DNA of 64,000 bases from Nitrososphaerota archaeon (GTDB taxonomy: Archaea > Thermoproteota > Nitrososphaeria > Nitrososphaerales > Nitrosopumilaceae), in contig VHBH01000001.1 of the NCBI GenBank assembly GCA_016872055.1, positions 293,260 to 357,259 of the forward strand, given 5' to 3'. Positions 24,771 through 32,939 of the stretch are shown here, in pieces; the stretch's first letter is position 1, and every line of letters starts with the position of its first letter. The notes under the pieces are model-generated. The model was not told the origin of the DNA and made no database searches. It was given only the letters and a program-made list of their open reading frames with translations. A program made the translations under genes and the position numbers.

Positions 24771-25196
24771 CTAGATCTTTACCTGCAGGCCCTTTTTGAT
24801 TATATCTAGCGCATTTGCTATTTTTTCAGGCCTTGGAAGCTGGATCATAAACACGTTATCTTTTCCTACTTGGGAATGAGGTGATGATAAAGCAAGCATT
24901 GATGTGGTTGACAGAGACTCAAAAAAGTCGAGTGACTCGTTTGCATATAGTAATATTTTCTCATCAATTCCGCCTTCGGAAAAGGTAAGTGCAATCTCCA
25001 CAAAGACATTACCTAGTCCGTTTTGCAAAATGTTAAGGTTTGTATCAACTGATAGTGGCTTGCCGGCAACTTTAACCATTATTTCATCAAATCTTTTTTC
25101 TTCTAAAATCACGCATGGAACATTGGCGCCATTATAGTTAAACGATGTAATGCCTACGTGTACTTTGTCCATCAGTTCTTTCATTCCATCATCCAT
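24771..25196 (-). CDS. Conserved-looking soluble protein, unknown function, coupled to antiporter gene
   Basis: A 141-residue protein that I do not recognise: MDDGMKELMDKVHVGITSF, VPCVILEEKRFDEIMVKVAGKPL, VFVEIALTFSEGGIDEKILLYANESLDFFESLS and HSQVGKDNVFMIQLPRPEKI. The start is fixed by a strong GGAGG site 6-7 nt before ATG 25196; that GGAGG also encodes the last codons of the antiporter gene, so the two are translationally linked. A regulatory link to the antiporter is an inference from this coupling. Confidence 0.72.
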   Translation of the reverse strand: MDDGMKELMDKVHVGITSFNYNGANVPCVILEEKRFDEIMVKVAGKPLSVDTNLNILQNGLGNVFVEIALTFSEGGIDEKILLYANESLDFFESLSTTSMLALSSPHSQVGKDNVFMIQLPRPEKIANALDIIKKGLQVKI

Positions 25197-25197
25197 G

Positions 25198-26481
25198 CTA
25201 TTCCTCCACATTCTTTGAAACAATTTTGTCGCTTGCCCTAATTAAAAATGGTGAGATAAATGCCGAAATTATAGATATGATTCCTATCAGTGGGAATAAG
25301 AAACTACTAACTGCGCCGATGTCTACGCCCGTCTTTACTATGACAATAGAGAATTCCCCACGCGGGCCTGCAAGTGCAAATGCAAAACGCAGTGATTTTG
25401 CCTTGCCTTGCCTAAACAGGTATGTTCCTAGTATTGCTCCTCCAAACTTTACTCCAATTGCCAGTGCAATAATTCCAAATGCCAAGAAGATGTAGTTTTC
25501 CAATTCTGAAATATTCATGAGTGCGCCGACAGAGACGAAAAATATAGCAACAAACATGCCCTTAATCGGACTGGATAAAATTTTGGAAACTTCGGAGGAT
25601 TTTGATTCTGCGACGAGAACTCCTGCCAGAAATGCACCAATTGCGACAGACAGACCAACTATATTTGCAAATAATGCATAGCCAAAACACAAACCAAGAA
25701 CAGATAACAACAGAATCTCTTTGTGCTCGGTAGCTGCCACCCGATCAATTAGTTTTGGAATTAGTTTTGTTCCAATGGTCAATGTCCCACCAATCAGTGC
25801 ACCTGCAACTAAAATCACAGTTATGATGCTTTCATATGATACGCTTCCCACCAGTGCAACAGATTCTAGTGTTGCTATCAGAATTACAGCAATAATGTCT
25901 TCGACAATTAAAACACCCAAAACTAGAATTGATGATTCCTTTTTTATTTTACCAGCATCTTCTAGAATTTTTACAATTACTGTAGTACTGGTAATAGATA
26001 GTGCTGCACCCAAAAAGAGCGAGTCCATAAAATTCAGACCAACCATGTTTGCTACATAAAACACAATTCCCAGTGTCAAAAATAATCCAATTGTTCCTGC
26101 ACCAATTGCGACTTTGCCAATTGAGCGGATTTTAGAATAAGGAAACTCTATTCCAATTACAAACAAAAGCAAAATCACTCCAAGTTCGGCAAAAATATTT
26201 AGCAGTCCGAGATCAGACAACAGCCCCGTCTGTTCAAATCCCATAGAGTTTTGGCCCCCAGGCAAAAGCCAGGTCCAAATTGGAGAAAGCGGGCCTATTA
26301 GCATTCCTGCAAACAAGTAGCCAATTATCAAAGGTTGTCGCATTTTGAAAAACGCCAAGGTTGTAACTGATGCCAAAATCATGATTATTGCCAAATCCGT
26401 CACAAATGAAGAATGTGGAATTTCTGGCGTGACCTGATCTATAATGGATTGGATACCAGATTCAAGAAAATAATTTTGCAT
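25198..26481 (-). CDS. Monovalent cation:proton antiporter, CPA2 (KefB/Nha) type
   Basis: A 427-residue integral membrane protein with about 12 hydrophobic segments. Family marks: QPLIIGYLFAGMLIGP in TM2, LGVILLLFVIGIEFPYSKI, LGAALSITSTTVIVKILED, and GVLIVEDIIAVILIA with the Asp in TM6. It lacks C-terminal RCK/TrkA-N domains and ends soon after the last helix. It exchanges K+ or Na+ for protons in pH or salt homeostasis. It starts 38 bp after the ATPase gene stop and is coupled to the downstream small gene. Confidence 0.92.
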   Translation of the reverse strand: MQNYFLESGIQSIIDQVTPEIPHSSFVTDLAIIMILASVTTLAFFKMRQPLIIGYLFAGMLIGPLSPIWTWLLPGGQNSMGFEQTGLLSDLGLLNIFAELGVILLLFVIGIEFPYSKIRSIGKVAIGAGTIGLFLTLGIVFYVANMVGLNFMDSLFLGAALSITSTTVIVKILEDAGKIKKESSILVLGVLIVEDIIAVILIATLESVALVGSVSYESIITVILVAGALIGGTLTIGTKLIPKLIDRVAATEHKEILLLSVLGLCFGYALFANIVGLSVAIGAFLAGVLVAESKSSEVSKILSSPIKGMFVAIFFVSVGALMNISELENYIFLAFGIIALAIGVKFGGAILGTYLFRQGKAKSLRFAFALAGPRGEFSIVIVKTGVDIGAVSSFLFPLIGIISIISAFISPFLIRASDKIVSKNVEE

Positions 26482-26519
26482 AACTATATTAAAATTGAAT
26501 TATTAAAATGATTTCTGTT

Positions 26520-28124
26520 TTATATTACCGAGATTGTTTTTGCCAGGATTTTGACTTTTTCGGACTCCGGCTCGTCAAGTTTGCGCTCTGCGTACTTGTT
26601 ACTAAAGTATAACAAGTCAATCACCTTGGATTTGTCCACATTCACTATTGTAGCCAGATTTGACTGTTGGATGCTGGTATTTGTTATGATTACTAATTTA
26701 TCCACAAATGCAGATGATTTCACCACATTAGAGATTATCTCAAAGTTTTTTGCGTGATTGTCGTCCATGACTACGGCAATTCCTATTTTTGTGCCAAATG
26801 GATCTGAATACACCACATCAAAAGACGGATTTTGTTTTGCTGATTTAGAAACATTACCAATTTCATGCGCATAGTTTACCAGATTTTCTATTGCCTGCTT
26901 TACTTGGTCTTGGGTAGCACCTGAAGTTCTCTTTATCTTGATAAATTCAGATATTGGTACTTCCATAATGCTTCCCTTGATTTTTAGTCCTGGATATGTG
27001 TGCTTGATGGTTTCATCAATTACTGTCTCTGTTATTTCAGAAGTGTCTAATTCGTATGCTTGCTCTATTGCATGGTTTAGTATGTTTATGATAGAGCGGA
27101 CGTTTCGGAATTCTGGGAATTCATCACATAAAACTCGAATCTTTGCTGCCAAGTCGTGCTGTTCTTTTTTATTGAATCGCTCTGTCTTGTCAGCTTCCTT
27201 GATGTATTCAATTGCTATCTCGATTAGCTCGTCTACTGAATTTGCGCCGGCGAGATCAATTTTGTAGTTTGCCTTTTCCAGCCTGTCAAAGACTGAAGGA
27301 TTCACTTTTTGTATGTCTAGATATAGTGATGGCGTGGTAATCAAAAGTAAAACAGATGCCGGAATGTGCGCATTTATGAGCGATTTTACAAATTCTAGTG
27401 TACCTTCTTGTGCGTCAAGCTCGTCTAGCTCAAAGAGAGTTACTTTGCCCAACAAATTATGGAAAAATTTGCATGTTGCAGCCAGTCGGCCGTGAAGATC
27501 GTCCAGATTCGTTACCCTGTCAAATGAATTGGAAATTATATTCTGTATCACAGCTGATTCGTGCTGTGAATAGTGAGCGCCAAGATAGCTGCGCAGAGTC
27601 TCTTGGGATATAGTATTTTTGTCATAGATGATTTCTTCTGCCTTTTGTTTTATGGTGACTCCCTTTAGCCTGTCCAGAAATCCATAACCAAGTGTCCTTT
27701 TTGCAAGCGTGTCTCCTTTTTGTGCTCGCTCGCAGATCTGAATTACAAGCTTTGCTCGCAGCTCTGAGAACATTTCACGGCTAAATCCACGCATTATTGC
27801 GGAATAAATGCTCTCGCTGGTCTTTGGCGATATTGTGGATAAGTCAACATATGCAGTGACGATATCCCTTCTTGTCTTAAGCGTCTTGATATGCAATGCA
27901 AGATGAGTCTTGCCAGAGCCCACATCTTGCACTACCGTGATTAATCTAAAGTCATTTTCATTGGAATTTCTTCGTGATGTTTGCTTGTAAAGATCAGAGA
28001 TACATTCTACAATCGAGTTTTTTGCCTCTTGATGTCTTGTTCCACCTAAAATCTTGGCATCCTGCTCAGTTGGTGTCGGGCTGCTAGGATATGGATTGGA
28101 CTTAAGGCCGTATGGATATGTCAT
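26520..28124 (-). CDS. AAA-type ATPase of an uncharacterised archaeal module
   Basis: A 534-residue ATPase. The N-terminus YPYGLKSNPYPSSPTPTEQDAKILGG is followed by Walker A at about 66-73 (QDVGSGKT) and Walker B at 231-237 (FELDELD), with a helical insertion between; a lid/winged helical part (EQHDLAAKIRVLCDEFPEFRNVRSIINILNHAIEQAY) is next. The C-terminal about 110 residues (NPSFDVVYSDPFGTKIGIAVVMDDN...VDKLVIITNT) look like a restriction-endonuclease-like or sensor fold. It overlaps the winged-helix gene by 4 bp. Orc1/Cdc6-like or partition-type roles are possible; I cannot assign one. Confidence 0.75.
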   Translation of the reverse strand: MTYPYGLKSNPYPSSPTPTEQDAKILGGTRHQEAKNSIVECISDLYKQTSRRNSNENDFRLITVVQDVGSGKTHLALHIKTLKTRRDIVTAYVDLSTISPKTSESIYSAIMRGFSREMFSELRAKLVIQICERAQKGDTLAKRTLGYGFLDRLKGVTIKQKAEEIIYDKNTISQETLRSYLGAHYSQHESAVIQNIISNSFDRVTNLDDLHGRLAATCKFFHNLLGKVTLFELDELDAQEGTLEFVKSLINAHIPASVLLLITTPSLYLDIQKVNPSVFDRLEKANYKIDLAGANSVDELIEIAIEYIKEADKTERFNKKEQHDLAAKIRVLCDEFPEFRNVRSIINILNHAIEQAYELDTSEITETVIDETIKHTYPGLKIKGSIMEVPISEFIKIKRTSGATQDQVKQAIENLVNYAHEIGNVSKSAKQNPSFDVVYSDPFGTKIGIAVVMDDNHAKNFEIISNVVKSSAFVDKLVIITNTSIQQSNLATIVNVDKSKVIDLLYFSNKYAERKLDEPESEKVKILAKTISVI

Positions 28125-28645
28125 AGTCGTCTGATGTATCCATGTAGCATTCCACGCACATGGATTCCCTCCATACCACCTGTCGATATCTCATATTTTG
28201 ACGGGTTTTGCTCTATTATTGTAGATACCTCAGAGTAGAATTTTTCCTGAGTAATGCCTAGGATTTGGCAAACTTTGGCCCGCACGTCTGCGAGTGGAAC
28301 CCATCCCAAGGATGACGAGATTTCTGATATGCGTTTATCAAAATGAATCTTGAAGTCAGTAGTATTTTCTGATTTAACAGGAATTTGTGATATTTTCGTC
28401 TCTAAATTGTGGACGAGTCTTGCCAGAATCTTGAATTTTGGGTCGTTTTGTGACACATGAGACAGGTAATTATCCTTACTCCACACATAGTGTGCAACGC
28501 CCTTGCTGTCCACTATTACTTTGTCCTCTTTTGCAAGCTCGTTTATTGTATTTTCACAGTCTGCCCCAAAAATCTTCTTTAGTTCCGCTTTTTTTATTCC
28601 GCAGACTCCTGATGATTCAACTTTCTCAAGAATCTGGGAATTCAC
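28121..28645 (-). CDS. Winged-helix protein paired with the ATPase
   Basis: A 174-residue protein with two likely winged-helix segments: residues 1-55 (LEKVESSGVCGIKKAELKKIFGADCENTINELAKEDKVIVDSKG reading) and residues 105-165 (SSLGWVPLADVRAKVCQILGITQEKFYSEVSTIIEQNPSKYEIS reading), ending in a basic GYIRRL. The start ATG is at 28645 and the stop overlaps the ATPase ATG (28121-28124), which ties the two products. A DNA-binding or kleisin-interacting partner is plausible. No catalytic motif is seen. Confidence 0.72.
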   Translation of the reverse strand: MNSQILEKVESSGVCGIKKAELKKIFGADCENTINELAKEDKVIVDSKGVAHYVWSKDNYLSHVSQNDPKFKILARLVHNLETKISQIPVKSENTTDFKIHFDKRISEISSSLGWVPLADVRAKVCQILGITQEKFYSEVSTIIEQNPSKYEISTGGMEGIHVRGMLHGYIRRL

Positions 28646-28763
28646 ATGTTAGAATCCCTAAAATTTTTTTTAATTGGAAAGGTCGAGTTGTATTACTATT
28701 TTGTGAATAATATTTACCTAGGCTGCGCCAAGAATTATTAGGAATGATGCCGCAACCTCGCTT

Positions 28764-28824
28764 GCAGGGTGATGATTAGGTCATCTGAATTTTATGTAGA
28801 ATGAGACCTGGGGTATCTGACTGC
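28764..28824 (+). ncRNA. C/D box sRNA (2'-O-methylation guide) candidate
   Basis: A 61-nt element in a 185-bp gap. It has a terminal stem GCAG (28764-28767) with CTGC (28821-28824), C box GTGATGA (28769-28775), 9-nt guide TTAGGTCAT, D' box CTGA (28785-28788), 12-nt spacer, a weak C' box (ATGAGAC, 28801-28807), 9-nt guide CTGGGGTAT and D box CTGA (28817-28820). Order and spacing match archaeal C/D guides. Predicted targets are ATGACCTAA and ATACCCCAG in rRNA or tRNA, methylated opposite the fifth base before each D box. It is antisense to the flanking gene pair. Confidence 0.6.
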
Positions 28825-28830
28825 TCTAAA

Positions 28831-30186
28831 TCAACTTATTCCAAGCTCTTTTCGTATTTCGTCCACGCCACGTATCCCAAAAATGTCGCGCACTTGGTTG
28901 ATACGGATGTTTTCCTTTACAAGTTCTTTACCAAGCTTGGTTATTAGAACATTAAACAAATCAGAGAATCTAATCTCCCACTTGTCGGCACAGTCAAGCA
29001 TTTTGGATATTGCCCACTTACGAACCTCTTGCGGCAGCGAGACTTTATCCTGTGACTCGATTGCCACCTTGTCAAATAGATTGACAATGTCTGATGTTTG
29101 CTCTGCCATTTTCTCGATGTCTATTATTTCGCCATATTTTGATTCTGACAAAATTCGAATGTTTGACTGGAACTCGGATAGCTTCAATAGTGCAATTACC
29201 TCCTTTGATGAAGTAGACGAGGACTTGGTCGCGGCACTTTTGACGTGCTGCATTTCTTGGACCAGATGGTCTGCCTTTTTGTGGAACTCGGATGATGCAT
29301 TATCTGCTCTTTTTAACAGCTCGGATATTGAAGAGACTTTTTGATCAATGGTGTTTGTCTTGCCAAGGATGTGTTCCTTAAACGATGCAAGATCAGACTG
29401 GACTGATTTTACTCCTTCGCCTACAAACGCAGTTGAGTCTGCCCTTTTGACTAGAGAGCCAATCTCTGATTCAATTTTGGCAATTTCCCCGCTAAGGCGA
29501 GTGATGGATTCAGTCTTTGCCATGTTTGTCACAAGCTCGTTTTGCAGTGATGTCAGACTTGCCTTTAGTTGAGTAACCTCGGATTCTAGGCTGGATTTTG
29601 ACGAGTTTGTAAACAACGTGAGTAGTTTTTCTTTGATTGTATCCAGTTCTGATTCAATGTTGGATGTCTTGTCTGCCTTGGATGATATGTCGACTAGATC
29701 ATCTTTTATGGTGTCTATTCTCTGGGCAATCTTGATTATCATGTGAGTGTTGTTTTGAATCGAGTTTTGGCTGTCTGATACTGCCCTCATTATTTCCTCT
29801 GGCGCAGGTGTGTCCTTTTGGGCCTGGACTAGTTTGTTTACCTGTTCTTGAAGTTTGCTTGCATGCTCGCCAACACTTGTAATCGTGCTTGCCTGTGCTC
29901 GCACCTGATTAAGCCCAGCGTAGAGCCGTTGGTTGTCCTCTTCTATGAGGTTTAGCTGCTTTGATTGTTTTTGGATCTGCTCCAGCGTATCGATCAGGGT
30001 ATCGATCATTCCCTTCATCGACAGGAGTACCTTTTGGTTATCAGAGAAGACCTTTGCCATTGATTTGATTTCTTTGGATAATGATTTAGTAGAATCAGAG
30101 ACTGCCGTTACTTTTTTTGCCAAATTAGCAGTATCTCTTTTTGTTAGCGATTTTTCTGCAGTTTTTGGAGTTTTTCTCGTAGACAT
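28831..30186 (-). CDS. Long coiled-coil protein with conserved C-terminal domain
   Basis: A 451-residue protein. Residues about 20-350 are nearly continuous coiled coil (VTAVSDSTKSLSKEIKSMAKVF, LEQIQKQSKQLNLIEEDNQRL, LDTIKEKLLTLFTN and similar), after a basic Ser/Thr/Lys tail. Residues about 365-451 form a folded helical domain (LPQEVRKWAISKMLDCADKWEIRFSDLFNVLITKLGKELV) ending in IFGIRGVDEIRKELG. It lacks any Walker motif, so it is not an SMC ATPase. It precedes the winged-helix and ATPase genes on the same strand (185 bp gap) and may be their structural partner. Confidence 0.72.
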   Translation of the reverse strand: MSTRKTPKTAEKSLTKRDTANLAKKVTAVSDSTKSLSKEIKSMAKVFSDNQKVLLSMKGMIDTLIDTLEQIQKQSKQLNLIEEDNQRLYAGLNQVRAQASTITSVGEHASKLQEQVNKLVQAQKDTPAPEEIMRAVSDSQNSIQNNTHMIIKIAQRIDTIKDDLVDISSKADKTSNIESELDTIKEKLLTLFTNSSKSSLESEVTQLKASLTSLQNELVTNMAKTESITRLSGEIAKIESEIGSLVKRADSTAFVGEGVKSVQSDLASFKEHILGKTNTIDQKVSSISELLKRADNASSEFHKKADHLVQEMQHVKSAATKSSSTSSKEVIALLKLSEFQSNIRILSESKYGEIIDIEKMAEQTSDIVNLFDKVAIESQDKVSLPQEVRKWAISKMLDCADKWEIRFSDLFNVLITKLGKELVKENIRINQVRDIFGIRGVDEIRKELGIS

Positions 30187-30301
30187 TGATTTTATCAGGT
30201 CTCAAGGATACTAAAGTTTGGAGCTAAAATAAGGTGAACCACTTGAACATCCATTTTTGCGCCAACCAGATCTGCTGTTTCAAAAATATAAAAAAGAGTA
30301 G

Positions 30302-30409
30302 TTACTCGTTGACCAATTCTGGGCCATGGAGTATCTCATGGAGTGTTTTTTCGGTCAGTCCAGTCATGGATTCGACGAACTGTTTTGTACAATATTCGCA
30401 TGTAATCAT
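30302..30409 (-). CDS. 35-residue C2H2-like zinc finger protein
   Basis: A short frame from ATG 30409 to TAA 30302. The product begins MITCEYCTKQF, continues VESMTGLTEKTLHEILH, and ends GPELVNE. C4, C7, H24 and H28 give C-x2-C-x16-H-x3-H with hydrophobic core residues as in classic fingers. TATTATTA (30433-30440, minus strand) lies 28 bp upstream, and a perfect palindrome covers the space between it and the ATG. Such a gene could encode its own repressor; this is inference. Confidence 0.65.
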   Translation of the reverse strand: MITCEYCTKQFVESMTGLTEKTLHEILHGPELVNE

Positions 30410-30412
30410 ATC

Positions 30413-30432
30413 GTACGGTACTAGTACCGTAC
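30413..30432. promoter_or_regulatory. 20-bp perfect palindrome, putative operator
   Basis: GTACGGTACTAGTACCGTAC is identical to its reverse complement over all 20 bases. It occupies the stretch from 4 to 23 bp before the mini zinc-finger ATG, i.e. between TATA box and start site, where a bound dimer would block transcription. It also contains a nested GGTACTAGTACC. Confidence 0.65.
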
Positions 30433-30541
30433 TAATAATACTGTGGTTATGTCATAATTACTCATGCCTAATTTGCACAAAATCATGAACAGGTCAGGTA
30501 AAATTATGCCACCAATTGTAGTCGAAGACATTAAGGTCTAA
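30433..30541. other. Intergenic stretch between finger promoter and MCP remnant
   Basis: Apart from the TATA-like TATTATTA at its left end I see only a short open stretch from ATG 30464 in the MCP remnant's frame (reading PNLHKIMNRSGKIMPPIVVEDIKV), which could be older, unrecognisable receptor sequence. No RNA gene or repeat is visible. Confidence 0.4.
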
Positions 30542-30895
30542 AACGAGGTAAACCGAGGCAAGATGTTAAGAGTGCTAGCTGAAGTCGCTTGACGAGATAG
30601 TATGTCATGTCAAAAATATCTCAGACAAGATCAAACACCTATCAAAATAGCACAGCAGGAGGTAACCAAAGTAAACGAAATGTTTGCAAAAGTTATAGAA
30701 ATCTCTGAAGTTGTAGAACAAAACACATCGGCTACAGATGAAACATCTGCTACAGTAGAACAATAAACTGTACATATCAAAGTCGCAGCTGCGGCAAACC
30801 AAATATCGGTTTTAGCAGAACAGTTTCAAGGTTTGATTTCTAAATTCAAGCTACGCTCTGTTCAGCAGAAAGAGATCCCGTCAGTACAGGCCTAG
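30542..30895 (+). pseudogene. Remnant of a methyl-accepting chemotaxis protein (C-terminal signalling helix)
   Basis: One frame reads as an MCP tail broken by stops. After KIAQQEVTKVNEMFAKVIEI comes EVVEQNTSATDETSATVEQ, a TAA at 30764-30766, then TVHIKVAAAANQISVLAEQ and FQGLISKFKL, ending at TAG 30893. This is the typical receptor C-terminus (TSATEE...ANQL..LAEQL..LV..F). An earlier TGA (30590) and TAA (30539) break the upstream part, where RGKMLRVLAEVA may echo the GFAVVADEV hairpin motif. There is no start, no sensor and no membrane part. The end overlaps the glycosyltransferase stop. Confidence 0.75.
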
Positions 30896-32907
30896 ACGTC
30901 TTCTGACATATCGTAGGCCTTGAGTTGGTCTTTCTTTCTTTTGAGTACCGCAAAGATTCCAAGAATTGCAGCAATCCAAATTGAGCTAAACACAATGTTT
31001 GAAAAACTAGCATACATGTACGGGGTTGCATCCATGATGTTTAGTCGCATTTGTACTGCTCTTAGGTGTAGATCAGACATAGTAGTGCTGTATTCAACTG
31101 AGCTCTTTGGTTGGTTTTGTATTGCCTCTACTGATTCTATTAGGGAATCAACGTCTTCCTGGATTCGTCCAAAGTCAGTAGTGTCTGTCGGGAAGATCCA
31201 GACGGGGTTGCCTTCCTTTGGAAGTTGCGCCTTTATTGCGTTGAGATCCTGCAGCATTTGCTGTGGATCTCCTCCTGTTGCAATTCTGTCCAGGTTACCG
31301 CGTGACAAGTCCAGTGGATATACATCGGTTTGGTATCCCTGGTACGCCATGTATGCACCAAAGGCGATTATTGCAAACATGCCGACTAGTGCAATCTGGT
31401 AGTAATTGTCTGCCATTTTTTCTGCTTTTAATCTTGGCCTCTCAGATTTATTTCTTTTAAATCTGGAATGCGACAGGCTCTGATATGCTACATACGCAAT
31501 GCCAATTGTTGGGATTGCAATTATTGGCGCAAAGATTGGGTTTTTGGAAAATATTGCGATCAGTATTCCCATTATTCCATATACTGTAAAAAATATCTCA
31601 AGTAGTGTTGTCTTGGTAAACGGTAAATTGTACGCCTTGTCGCGCCAGTCATCAGTGTTCTTTATGATACCATATTTTGGCGTGCGCAAAAACTCGTTCT
31701 TTTTGCCAAACAGCCCGTCAAAGACCGCCACAGTGTTATTCACGGACAAGCCCGCAGAATAGATGAGCAGGAATGGCATGACCTTTGCCTTTTGCTTCCA
31801 GTTTTGGCCCCACAAATTATAAATCACGACCAGGTATGCAAACGGCCCCATCGCAAGATATGCCGCAATAGTTAACACCGGGACGAATTTGAGCGCATGA
31901 AGGTTAAAGTTTGCGGCCAAAAGTATTGGTAATGCCAAAAATTGTATCAATAACAACGGATATCCAATGTGGCGGGTAAGCTGGACAAACGCTTGGACCT
32001 TTGCCTCTATTGGAATGTGTCGCTTTATGACAATATCACCAAGCAGTTTTACAGCACACTGGATTGCGCCCTTTGCCCACCTGAATTGCTGCCTTTTCGC
32101 AGCGTTCATCTGCACTGGCAGCTCCGCATCAACTACAATGTCTTCGATAAATATGCACTTCCATCCCTTCATCTGCGCCCTATAGCTTAGATCAAGGTCT
32201 TCTACCAGTGTGGCAGTGTGCCATCCCCCAGCATCCTCAATGCAGTCTCTCTTCCAGATTCCCGCAGTTCCATTGAAATTCATGTACATTGAAGAGTTAC
32301 TCTTTGCCTTTTGTTCTACTAGAAAATGAAAGTCAAGGCTTAGCGCCTGTGCCTGGGTTATTGCAGAATAGTTCTCATTTACATGCCCCCACCTGCACTG
32401 GACTAATCCAATGTTGGGTTTGGCAAAGTACGGCATTGCCTTATTTAGGAACCATTCCGGCGGGATAAAGTCCGCATCAAAGATTGCGACGTATTCCGTG
32501 TCGGTAAGCGTCATTGCGTATTTGAGTGCCCCTGCCTTGTACCCCTTTCTTGTACCTCGTCGTATATGGACAATATCATAGCCATCCCTTTTGTAGTTGT
32601 TTATTTGGTCATACAAAAGATTTGTAGTTTCATCGTCAGAATCATCAAGGACCATTATCTTCATTTTGTTCTTCGGATAGTCCATTGCGCAGACTGCATC
32701 AACTAGTCTTGCTGCTACATATTTTTCGTTGTATAGCGGTAGTTGTATAGTAATTGACGGCGTACCGATTTTTTTTGTCTGGTACTTGTCCTTTCTTCGT
32801 ATTGCCAAAATCGCAAGATAGTAAAAGTTGAACGTGTATGCAGTCAGTAAAATTGCCGAAATAATGAAAATATCAAAAACTAACACGGTAAACGGGTTTA
32901 CTGCCAT
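30892..32907 (-). CDS. Processive family 2 glycosyltransferase (cellulose/glucomannan synthase-like)
   Basis: A 671-residue membrane enzyme. One helix precedes the catalytic GT2 domain, which shows IQLPLYNE, the UDP-binding DDSDDE, DADFIPP (DxD), TLVEDLDLSYR (general base ED) and QQFRWAKG (QxxRW), the marks of processive polymerising synthases. Several transmembrane helices follow, then an extracytoplasmic insert (YQTDVYPLDLSRGNLDRIATGG) and a last helix. It likely makes and secretes an exopolysaccharide. No PilZ domain or partner subunit is nearby. It was inserted next to the decayed MCP. Confidence 0.9.
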   Translation of the reverse strand: MAVNPFTVLVFDIFIISAILLTAYTFNFYYLAILAIRRKDKYQTKKIGTPSITIQLPLYNEKYVAARLVDAVCAMDYPKNKMKIMVLDDSDDETTNLLYDQINNYKRDGYDIVHIRRGTRKGYKAGALKYAMTLTDTEYVAIFDADFIPPEWFLNKAMPYFAKPNIGLVQCRWGHVNENYSAITQAQALSLDFHFLVEQKAKSNSSMYMNFNGTAGIWKRDCIEDAGGWHTATLVEDLDLSYRAQMKGWKCIFIEDIVVDAELPVQMNAAKRQQFRWAKGAIQCAVKLLGDIVIKRHIPIEAKVQAFVQLTRHIGYPLLLIQFLALPILLAANFNLHALKFVPVLTIAAYLAMGPFAYLVVIYNLWGQNWKQKAKVMPFLLIYSAGLSVNNTVAVFDGLFGKKNEFLRTPKYGIIKNTDDWRDKAYNLPFTKTTLLEIFFTVYGIMGILIAIFSKNPIFAPIIAIPTIGIAYVAYQSLSHSRFKRNKSERPRLKAEKMADNYYQIALVGMFAIIAFGAYMAYQGYQTDVYPLDLSRGNLDRIATGGDPQQMLQDLNAIKAQLPKEGNPVWIFPTDTTDFGRIQEDVDSLIESVEAIQNQPKSSVEYSTTMSDLHLRAVQMRLNIMDATPYMYASFSNIVFSSIWIAAILGIFAVLKRKKDQLKAYDMSEDV

Positions 32908-32939
32908 TAAAAGTCACCCAATGGCATGGTATTTACAAC

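Noticed and set aside
26520..28124. Orc1/Cdc6 replication initiator and replication origin
   Set aside because: The ATPase lacks the recognisable Orc1/Cdc6 sequence and no origin repeats lie in the flanks, so I left the role open.
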